From the NCBI GenBank assembly GCA_902772625.1, contig CACYBP010000365.1:1-5785 (forward strand): 5,785 nt of DNA. The letters run 5' to 3'. Shown one piece after another: positions 1 to 5,785 of the stretch (within the stretch, counting starts at the first letter, position 1; every line of letters starts with the position of its first letter). A model generated the notes under the pieces. That model made no database searches. It was not told the DNA's origin and saw nothing but the letters and a program-made list of their open reading frames with translations. Made by a program: the position numbers and the translations under genes. This stretch comes from Oscillospiraceae bacterium. GTDB lineage: Bacteria > Bacillota > Clostridia > Oscillospirales > QAMX01.

Positions 1-500
1 AAGACCACCGCGTGAGGGTTGCCGAGCGAGACGCCGGTCACCCGCCAGAGCTTTCCGCCCACCGGCAGGGGAACGTCCACGAAGGAGGAAATGCCCGGGA
101 GCTTTGCCGGGAGGTCCTTCGGATCCAGAGAGACGGCTCCCATATCGGCCTCCACCGAGCTGACCTTTCCGTCCCGGAGGTAGAGCCTGAGAGAGTGCAC
201 GCCGCTTTCAGATTCGATCTTCACGTATTCGCTGCGCACGTATCCCTTGTCGTAAAGATACTTTGCCACGCACCGGATGCTGTTCCCGGCCATTTTTCCC
301 TCGGAGCCGTCCTTGTTGAACATGCGCATCTTCGCGTCGGCCTTGAGGGAGCGCTCGATCAGGACGATCCCGTCGCCGCCGATGCCGGTGTGCGGGGCGC
401 ACAGCCCCACGCACAGCGATTCCGGGCAGGTGACGCGCCCGTCGAAGTTCTCGATGAAGATATAATCGTTGCCCGAGGACTGCATCTTGGCAAAGGAGAT
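1..500 (-). other. dapF: DapF (diaminopimelate epimerase) domain of the fusion, incomplete
   Basis: This is the C-terminal module of the CarB fusion, about 165 of an expected ~275 residues. DapF interconverts LL- and meso-diaminopimelate, the precursor of lysine and of DAP-type peptidoglycan, using two Cys residues as acid and base without a cofactor. Recognisable segments are [19 protein letters not shown] (family start MxFxKMxGxGNDF), [33 protein letters not shown] and, near the edge, GNPHAVV. The substrate-binding Asn residues of GND, FNKDG and GNPH are kept. The first catalytic Cys, normally the C of CGNG, is Ala1137 here (codon GCC, 290-288); the Cys in IRC is the ordinary second Cys of that motif and is not known as the catalytic base. 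The segment with the other catalytic Cys lies beyond the window. Assignment to the DapF fold is confident; activity is not established. Confidence 0.9.
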
Positions 501-3500
501 CTTCTCCCGCCATTTGCGCATGTGGTTGATGTCCACAAGCTCGGTGCTCTCGGCGGTGAAGCGGCTTTCCATGCTCTCGGCCAGAGCGCCCGCGGTATCC
601 AGCGAGGTCAGAGCCGGTATCCCGAGCTGCATCGCCCGGCGGTGGAGCAGGGTGTAATCGCCCACCGTCGCGTCCTTTACGGCGCCGGTGTAGACGATCA
701 GGGAGATCCTTCCGGACTCCATCAGATCGGTGATCTCGCTCCGGTCGGTGAGATCGGCGACGGCGGTCACCGGAAGCCCCAGATCCCGGATCGCCTTCGC
801 GGTGCCGGAGGTGGCATAGAGCCTGAAGCCCAGGGCGGCGAAGCGCCTTGCAAGCCCGCCGACCTCCTGATAATCGCTTTCGGCCACGCTCAGAAGCGCG
901 CCGGTCTCTTTCTCGGCGGGTCGCGGCACCGTGAAGCCCGCGGCCGAAAGCCCCTTGTAGAGCGCTTCCGCCACGGTCTTTCCGAGCCCCAGCACCTCGC
1001 CGGTGGATTTCATCTCCGGCCCGAGGATCGAATCGGCGTCGGAAAGCTTTTCAAAGGAGAACACCGGTACCTTCACGGCCACGTAGGGCGGCGTCCGGTA
1101 AAGCCCGGTGCCGTAGCCGAGAGAGCGCAGGCTTTCGCCCAGCATCACCCGGGAGGCGAGATCCACCATCGGCACGCCGGTGACCTTGCTGATGTAGGGC
1201 ACCGTGCGGGATGCGCGGGGATTGACCTCGATGACGTAAAGCTCGTTTTCAAAGATCAGATACTGGATGTTGACAAGGCCCCTGGTCCCCAGAGCCAGCG
1301 CCAGATCCTCCGAGACCCGGGTGATCTTGGCAAGCTGGGGATCGTTGAGGTTGTAGGGAGGATAGACCGCGATGGAATCGCCGCTGTGGACGCCGGCGCG
1401 CTCCACGTGCTCCATCACCCCGGGGATCAGGACGTCGGTCCCGTCGGAGATCACGTCCACCTCCAGCTCGATCCCGGGCATGTATTTGTCGATCAGGACC
1501 GGGTTTTCGATCCCGCCCTGCAGGATCCTCTGCATGTAGGCAAGGGTCTCTTCTTCGCTTCTCACGATGGTCATGTTCTGCCCGCCGATGACGTAGGAGG
1601 GGCGGAGAAGCACCGGGTAGCCGAGCTCCGAGGCGGCCTTGACCGCCTCTTCGGGGGTCAGCACCGCTTCTCCCCGGGGGCGGCGGATGCCGAAGCGTTC
1701 CAGAAGAGCGTCGAATCGGCCGCGATCCTCCGCAAGATCGATCCCCTCGGCCGAGGTGCCGAGGATCGGGATGCCGCGGGCGTCCAGGAAGGAGGTCAGC
1801 TTGATGGCGGTCTGGCCGCCGAAGGCCACCACGACGCCCACCGGCTTTTCAACTTCGATGACGTTCCAGACGTCCTCGGGGGTCAGAGGCTCGAAGTACA
1901 GGCGGTCGGCGGTGTCGAAGTCGGTGGAAACCGTTTCGGGGTTGTTGTTGACGATGACCACGTCGTACCCCATTTCCTGCAGAGTCCAGACCGAATGCAC
2001 CGAGGAATAGTCGAATTCGATCCCCTGCCCGATGCGGATCGGACCGGAGCCCAGCACCAGGACCACGGGCTTGCCGCTTTTTTGATAGCCGCGCGCCTCG
2101 CAGGCGTCTCCGGTATGGGAATAGAAATAGGGGTGCGCCCCGTAAAAGACCGCCGAGCAGGTCTTGACGATGGAATAGGAGAAGGGGAGAGAGGGAAGCT
2201 CCTTCACCCCCGAAAGCCGTTTCAGGGCGGCGTCGGTGTAGCCGAGATCCTTCCCCTCCCGCCAGATCGCTTCGGTCATGGGAAGCGAGGCAAGCTTCTT
2301 TTCAAAGAGCGCGAGGTTTTCGATCTTTTTGAGAAAATAGGGATCGATCATGGTGATCCGGTAGATCTCCTCGACGGAAAGGCCGCTTTTCAGCGCCTCG
2401 AACACCGTAAAGATCCGCCGGTCGTCCTGTGCGGAAAGGCGGGTGCGGATATCCTCCTCCGAAAGAGGGGGCGCGTTCAGCGTATCCAGGCCGATCTCCG
2501 CGCCTCTCACCGCCTTCATCAGGGCCATTTCAAAGGTCGGGGCGATGGACATGACCTCACCCGTGGCCTTCATCTGGGTGCCGAGGCGGCGGCTTGCGCC
2601 GTTGAATTTGTCAAAGGGCCATTTGGGGAACTTCAGCACGAGATAGTCCACCGCGGGCTCGAATCCCAGAAGCGACGCGCCGGTCTCGGGGTTTTTGATC
2701 TCGTCCAGGGTATAGCCCAGGGCCAACCGGGTGGTGACCTTGGCGATGGGGTAGCCGGTGGCCTTGGAGGCCAGAGCGGAGGAACGCGAGACCCGGGGAT
2801 TGACCTCGATCACCGCGTATTCCGATCCGTCGGGCTTCAGGGCGAACTGCACGTTGCACCCGCCGATCACGCCGATGGAGGACACGATATCCAGCGCGGC
2901 CTGACGCAGCATGGCAAATTCCCGCCCGGTCAGGGTCAGAGCGGGGGCCGCCACGATGGAATCACCGGTGTGGATCCCCACCGGATCCACGTTTTCCATG
3001 GAGCAGACCGAGACCGCGTTCCCGAGGGAATCACGCATGGTCTCGAATTCGATCTCCTTCCATCCCGCGATGCATTTTTCCACCAGGATCTGGGTGATGG
3101 GCGAAAGCTCCAGCCCGGTGGAAGCGATCACGCGGAAGGTCTCCGGGTCGTCTGCGATGCCGCCGCCGGTGCCGCCGAGGGTGAAGGCGGGACGGACGAT
3201 CACCGGATACCCGATCTTTTCGGCGGCCGCCATCGCGCCTTCCAGATCGCAGGCGATCTCCGAGGGGATGGAGGGCTGGCCGGTTTTCAGCATGGTGTCC
3301 CGGAAAAGTTCCCGGTCCTCGGCCTTGTCGATGGCCTCAAGATCGGTGCCGAGCAGGCGCACACCGTATTTTTTCAGAACGCCGCTTTTGGAAAGCTGCA
3401 TGGCCAGAGTCAGGCCGGTCTGCCCGCCCAGACCCGCAAGCAGCCCGTCGGGGCGCTCCTTGGCGATGATGCGCTCCACGGTCTTCTGATCCAGGGGCTC

Positions 3501-3698
3501 GAGATAGATCTCGTCGGCCAGATGCTTGTCGGTCATGATGGTGGCGGGGTTGGAATTGACCAGCACCACGTCCAGTCCTTCCTCTTTCAGAACGCGGCAG
3601 GCCTGTGCCCCCGCGTAGTCGAATTCGGCGGCCTGTCCGATGACGATGGGGCCGGAGCCGATGACCATGACCTTGTGAACGGATTTATCTCTTGGCAT
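1..3698 (-). CDS. carB: CarB-DapF fusion: carbamoyl-phosphate synthase large subunit joined to diaminopimelate epimerase, 3' end missing
   Basis: 1232 codons are visible from ATG 3698; the frame is still open at the left edge. Residues 1 to ~1058 are a full CarB (E. coli: 1073), which makes carbamoyl phosphate from bicarbonate, 2 ATP and the ammonia released by CarA. The first ATP-grasp half has [12 protein letters not shown] (Arg169, Phe172 as in E. coli) and EVNPR (Glu298, Asn300; E. coli 299, 301). The second half has RPSYVIGG (~699-706) and EVNPRASR (Glu824, Asn826). Glu766 and Asp774 in [14 protein letters not shown] match the E. coli ornithine-site residues Glu783 and Asp791. The MGS-like allosteric domain covers about 925-1058 and keeps ATSGTA. 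The frame then continues without a stop into DapF (from ~1066). Frame was checked at codons near 3185, 2807, 2159, 1580, 1229, 905 and 599 and base by base through 600-421, so an artefactual join is unlikely within this sequence. Start chosen by the ribosome site and by the CarB N-terminus [17 protein letters not shown]. CarA is not adjacent. Confidence 0.93.
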   Translation of the reverse strand, partial: MPRDKSVHKVMVIGSGPIVIGQAAEFDYAGAQACRVLKEEGLDVVLVNSNPATIMTDKHLADEIYLEPLDQKTVERIIAKERPDGLLAGLGGQTGLTLAMQLSKSGVLKKYGVRLLGTDLEAIDKAEDRELFRDTMLKTGQPSIPSEIACDLEGAMAAAEKIGYPVIVRPAFTLGGTGGGIADDPETFRVIASTGLELSPITQILVEKCIAGWKEIEFETMRDSLGNAVSVCSMENVDPVGIHTGDSIVAAPALTLTGREFAMLRQAALDIVSSIGVIGGCNVQFALKPDGSEYAVIEVNPRVSRSSALASKATGYPIAKVTTRLALGYTLDEIKNPETGASLLGFEPAVDYLVLKFPKWPFDKFNGASRRLGTQMKATGEVMSIAPTFEMALMKAVRGAEIGLDTLNAPPLSEEDIRTRLSAQDDRRIFTVFEALKSGLSVEEIYRITMIDPYFLKKIENLALFEKKLASLPMTEAIWREGKDLGYTDAALKRLSGVKELPSLPFSYSIVKTCSAVFYGAHPYFYSHTGDACEARGYQKSGKPVVLVLGSGPIRIGQGIEFDYSSVHSVWTLQEMGYDVVIVNNNPETVSTDFDTADRLYFEPLTPEDVWNVIEVEKPVGVVVAFGGQTAIKLTSFLDARGIPILGTSAEGIDLAEDRGRFDALLERFGIRRPRGEAVLTPEEAVKAASELGYPVLLRPSYVIGGQNMTIVRSEEETLAYMQRILQGGIENPVLIDKYMPGIELEVDVISDGTDVLIPGVMEHVERAGVHSGDSIAVYPPYNLNDPQLAKITRVSEDLALALGTRGLVNIQYLIFENELYVIEVNPRASRTVPYISKVTGVPMVDLASRVMLGESLRSLGYGTGLYRTPPYVAVKVPVFSFEKLSDADSILGPEMKSTGEVLGLGKTVAEALYKGLSAAGFTVPRPAEKETGALLSVAESDYQEVGGLARRFAALGFRLYATSGTAKAIRDLGLPVTAVADLTDRSEITDLMESGRISLIVYTGAVKDATVGDYTLLHRRAMQLGIPALTSLDTAGALAESMESRFTAESTELVDINHMRKWREKISFAKMQSSGNDYIFIENFDGRVTCPESLCVGLCAPHTGIGGDGIVLIERSLKADAKMRMFNKDGSEGKMAGNSIRCVAKYLYDKGYVRSEYVKIESESGVHSLRLYLRDGKVSSVEADMGAVSLDPKDLPAKLPGISSFVDVPLPVGGKLWRVTGVSLGNPHAVV
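532..923 (-). other. MGS-like allosteric domain at the C-terminus of the CarB part
   Basis: Residues about 925-1056 of the fusion. In E. coli CarB this domain binds UMP and IMP and lies next to the ornithine site, controlling ammonia- and ATP-dependent activity. Here it begins near [11 protein letters not shown] (Thr932) and includes YATSGTA, which matches the E. coli ATHGTA phosphate-binding loop. The second phosphate-side loop, NTTSGRR from Asn1015 in E. coli, reads YTGAVKDAT here (Thr1004), so effector binding may differ. The domain ends at [13 protein letters not shown], and the fused DapF follows about 20 residues later. Confidence 0.8.
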
Positions 3699-4695
3699 AG
3701 GAATCCTCTTTTCCGAGCGTGGCGAGCATGACGGCTTTTATGGTATGCAGACGGTTTTCCGCCTCGTCGAAGACCCGGGAGGCGGGACTTTCAAAGACCT
3801 CGTCGGTGACCTCCATGGCGGTGAGACCGTATTTTTCGTGGATTTTCTTCCCAATGGTTGTGCCCAGATCGTGGAAGGAGGGAAGACAGTGCAAAAAGAT
3901 CGCGTGCGGCGCCGCGCTCTCCATCATCGTCTTGTCCACCCGGTAGGGGGAGAGGGCCTTGATCCGCTCTTCCCAGACCTCGTCCGGCTCTCCCATGGAG
4001 ACCCACACGTCGGTGTAGAGGACGTCGGCGTTCTTCGCCGCCTCCCGGGGGTCCTCGATGAATGCCAGGGTCGCGCCGGTCTCTTTCGCGACGGATTCGC
4101 ACCGGGCGACAAGCTCCGGATCGGGGAAGTAGGCCTTCGGAGCGGCCGCGACGAAGTGCATCCCCATTTTGGCGCACCCGATCATCAGGGAATTGCCCAT
4201 GTTGTACCGGGCGTCACCAGCGTAGACCAGCCTGATCCCCTTTAGCCTTCCGAAGTTTTCCCGGATGGTCAGGAAATCGGCCAGGATCTGGGTGGGATGG
4301 TATTCGTTGGTCAGTCCGTTCCACACCGGCACCCCCGCGCAGGCGGCCAATTCCTCCACGATCTCCTGGCCGAACCCGCGGTATTCGATCCCGTCGAACA
4401 TCCGCCCGAGCACCCGGGCGGTGTCGGCGATGCTCTCTTTTTTGCCGATCTGGGATCCCTGGGGATCGAGATAGACAGGATGCATCCCGAGATCGGCCGC
4501 CGCCACCTCAAAGGCGCAGCGGGTGCGGGTGCTGGTTTTTTCAAAAATCAGGGCGACGCTCTTCCCCTTAAGATAAGCGTGGGGAACGCCGCTTTTTTTC
4601 TTTTCCTTCAGCTCGGCGGCGAGATCCAGAAGAACGAGGATCTCCTCCGGCGTATAGTCGAGCAGTGTCAGAAAATGTCTTCCAAAAAGCTCCAT
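3685..4695 (-). CDS. argF: Ornithine carbamoyltransferase
   Basis: Transfers the carbamoyl group of carbamoyl phosphate to ornithine, giving citrulline and phosphate; cytosolic, usually a trimer. From the ATG at 4695 it is 336 residues, close to the 334 of E. coli ArgF/ArgI. The carbamoyl-phosphate loop STRTR is at 55-59, GSQIGKKES at about 80-88, HPTQ at 133-136, a DVWVSMGE segment (ornithine-binding loop) at 229-236 and HCLP at 269-272, so all expected active-site motifs are present. An in-frame ATG at 4710 would overlap the argD stop as ATGA and add five residues (MRGAA), but it lacks a ribosome site, and family members begin directly with a sequence like [14 protein letters not shown]. 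The sequence resembles the E. coli/ArcB branch more than the shorter B. subtilis ArgF branch. The argD and carB neighbours argue for the anabolic role, though the same enzyme could be called arcB. The last 14 nt overlap the carB start. Confidence 0.95.
   Translation of the reverse strand: MELFGRHFLTLLDYTPEEILVLLDLAAELKEKKKSGVPHAYLKGKSVALIFEKTSTRTRCAFEVAAADLGMHPVYLDPQGSQIGKKESIADTARVLGRMFDGIEYRGFGQEIVEELAACAGVPVWNGLTNEYHPTQILADFLTIRENFGRLKGIRLVYAGDARYNMGNSLMIGCAKMGMHFVAAAPKAYFPDPELVARCESVAKETGATLAFIEDPREAAKNADVLYTDVWVSMGEPDEVWEERIKALSPYRVDKTMMESAAPHAIFLHCLPSFHDLGTTIGKKIHEKYGLTAMEVTDEVFESPASRVFDEAENRLHTIKAVMLATLGKEDSYAKR
3704..3710 (-). promoter_or_regulatory. Ribosome binding site of carB-dapF
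   Basis: The coding strand reads AAGAGGA, five bases, then the ATG at 3698-3696. The site lies inside the last codons of argF, and argF ends at 3685, after the carB start, so the genes overlap by 14 nt in different frames. This fixes the CarB start and implies translational coupling. Confidence 0.75.
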
Positions 4696-4700
4696 GGCGG

Positions 4701-4708
4701 CTCCTCTC
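4701..4708 (-). promoter_or_regulatory. Ribosome binding site of argF
   Basis: The coding strand reads GAGAGGAG, then five bases, then ATG at 4695-4693. This strong Shine-Dalgarno sequence overlaps the argD stop codon (4709-4707) and decides the argF start: it is correctly placed for the ATG at 4695, while the upstream in-frame ATG at 4710 has no comparable sequence before it. A ribosome finishing argD is well placed to reinitiate here. Confidence 0.8.
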
Positions 4709-5785
4709 ATAAGGCGGCGGCTTCCCGGATGACGGCGGCGGCCTCGGAAAGCAGTTGATCGGGGATGTTCAGCGCGGGCAGCAATCTGACCTTATCCTTG
4801 GCGGTCAGGCACAGGACGCCCTTCTCCATGGCGCGGGATACCACCTCAGAAGCGGACCGGACCGTTTTCAGACCCAGCATCAGGCCTTTTCCCGTGACCG
4901 CTTCAATGCCCGGCGCGCCTTCAAAGGACGAGCGGAGGAATTCTCCCTTTTCCCGGACCGAGGCGAGGAAGGCCTCGTCCAGACGGCTGAGGATCGAAAC
5001 CGCGCCGGCCGCGGCGATGGGATTCCCGCCGAAGGTGGAGCCGTGATCGCCGTAGCCGAGGACGTTTTCGACCTTTTCGGAAAGCAGCGTCGCCCCCATG
5101 GGAAGACCTCCCGCAAGGCCCTTCGCGGTGGAGACCACGTCGGGGGAGAGGCCGTAGCCCTCGTAGGCGTAAAGCGTACCGGTGCGGCCGTTGCCGGTCT
5201 GTACCTCGTCCACCATCAGAAGCGCGCCGGAGGCGTGGGCGATCTCCTCCGCGGCCTTCGCGTAAAGGGGATCGAGGGGGATCACGCCGCCCTCGCCCTG
5301 GATGCATTCGATGAGGATCGCCGCGATCTTTTCTTTTTGGAATACAGCCTTCAGCTCTTCGGTATCGCCCGGCTCAACGTGGAAGAAGCCCGGGGTCATG
5401 GGACGGAACTTCTCGTGATAATGCTCCTGCCCGGTGGCCGACAGGGTGGTCACCGTCCTGCCGTGAAAGCTTCCCTTCAGGGTGACGATCCCGTAATACT
5501 CCTCACCGAGCTTCGTCCTTCCGTATTCCCGCGCGATTTTGATCGCGCACTCGTTCGCCTCGGCGCCGGAATTCGAGAAGAAGACCTTCTTCATGCCGGT
5601 CTTCGTGCATAAAAGCTCCGCAAGCTCCACGCAGGGGGAGGTGTAGTAGAGATTGGAGGTGTGCTGGACCTTCGAAAGCTGGCTTTCCACCGCCGCAATC
5701 CAAAGGTCGTCGGCGACGCCGAAGGAGGTGACGGCAATGCCGGAGCCCATGTCGATATAGCGCTTTCCGGCGTCGTCATAGACCA
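4707..5785 (-). CDS. argD: Acetylornithine aminotransferase ArgD, 5' end missing
   Basis: PLP-dependent fold-type-I (class III) aminotransferase that moves an amino group between glutamate and N-acetylglutamate semialdehyde, giving N-acetylornithine in cytosolic arginine synthesis. 358 codons are visible plus a TGA stop; the frame is open to the right edge, with [17 protein letters not shown] read before the first internal Met, so that Met (codon at 5748-5750) is not the start. Roughly 35-45 N-terminal residues are missing compared with the ~400-residue family. Visible motifs in order are the SNSGAEANE phosphate-binding segment, [17 protein letters not shown] (Asp codon 5208-5210) and [14 protein letters not shown] with the PLP-binding Lys at 5121-5123. 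The Asp-to-Lys distance of 29 residues matches E. coli ArgD (D226, K255). Near the end are [11 protein letters not shown] and RLLPALNI. In some bacteria ArgD also serves as succinyl-DAP aminotransferase (DapC), which would touch the DAP pathway; nothing here decides that. Related class III transaminases are the alternative, but the context with argF and carB favours ArgD. Confidence 0.93.
   Translation of the reverse strand, partial: VYDDAGKRYIDMGSGIAVTSFGVADDLWIAAVESQLSKVQHTSNLYYTSPCVELAELLCTKTGMKKVFFSNSGAEANECAIKIAREYGRTKLGEEYYGIVTLKGSFHGRTVTTLSATGQEHYHEKFRPMTPGFFHVEPGDTEELKAVFQKEKIAAILIECIQGEGGVIPLDPLYAKAAEEIAHASGALLMVDEVQTGNGRTGTLYAYEGYGLSPDVVSTAKGLAGGLPMGATLLSEKVENVLGYGDHGSTFGGNPIAAAGAVSILSRLDEAFLASVREKGEFLRSSFEGAPGIEAVTGKGLMLGLKTVRSASEVVSRAMEKGVLCLTAKDKVRLLPALNIPDQLLSEAAAVIREAAAL

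Noticed and set aside
208..513. A 101-codon minus-strand frame beginning MAGEDLL
   Set aside because: It is an out-of-frame reading of the DapF domain; the true frame gives the GNDY, GIGGDG and FNKDG motifs.
12..3731. A 1239-codon open frame on the plus strand opposite carB-dapF
   Set aside because: It lies in codon-to-codon register with the sense gene, where antisense stops appear only if the sense gene uses TTA, CTA or TCA. This GC-rich gene avoids those codons. The antisense translation has no recognisable domain and is rich in Gly, His, Arg and Asp, as such shadows are, whereas the minus strand encodes CarB and DapF with all their motifs.
4593..4599. Run of seven A on the coding strand in argF as a possible slippage or frameshift site
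   Set aside because: It encodes a Lys-rich surface stretch (EKKKSG). The frame is intact on both sides, no useful product follows in another frame, and seven A is short for slippage.
4696..4706. Promoter or terminator between argD and argF
   Set aside because: Only 11 nt are non-coding, filled by the ribosome site; there is no room for either element.
4708..4710. ATG overlapping the argD stop (ATGA) as the argF start
   Set aside because: No ribosome site precedes it, while GAGAGGAG sits five bases before the ATG at 4695, which gives the usual family N-terminus. A minority use cannot be excluded.
5591..5785. An argD start at the ATG at 5750
   Set aside because: Conserved sequence ([10 protein letters not shown]) continues upstream in frame to the window edge, and known ArgD proteins have about 40 more residues before this point.

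Overview
The window lies entirely inside one tightly packed cluster of metabolic genes read from the minus strand; essentially every base is coding. In the direction of transcription (high to low coordinates) it holds: the 3' part of argD (acetylornithine aminotransferase, entering from beyond the right edge), argF (ornithine carbamoyltransferase), and a very long reading frame that starts as carB (carbamoyl-phosphate synthase large subunit) and continues without a stop into dapF (diaminopimelate epimerase), leaving the window at its left edge. The first two genes are separated by 11 nt and the next two overlap by 14 nt, so the three are very likely one operon with translational coupling. No promoter, terminator, RNA gene, repeat, CRISPR array or mobile element was seen.

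The pathway logic is late arginine biosynthesis. ArgD makes N-acetylornithine, ArgF condenses ornithine with carbamoyl phosphate to give citrulline, and CarB supplies the carbamoyl phosphate together with the small subunit CarA, which is not in this window. DapF belongs to lysine and peptidoglycan synthesis (LL-DAP to meso-DAP), so the fusion physically joins two amino-acid pathways that share no direct intermediate.

The most notable result is the CarB-DapF fusion. I translated the junction base by base: the frame set by the carB start codon passes from the C-terminal allosteric (MGS-like) domain of CarB into a DapF N-terminus with almost no linker. The second notable result is that the DapF domain has Ala where the family's first catalytic Cys (the C of the CGNG motif) should be. 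The other catalytic Cys would lie beyond the left edge.

The GC-rich composition (roughly 60% from a few lines sampled), the protein sequences and the compact arg cluster suggest a Gram-positive anaerobe of the class Clostridia, perhaps Oscillospirales or a relative. That placement is an inference from memory of family sequences and is not firm.
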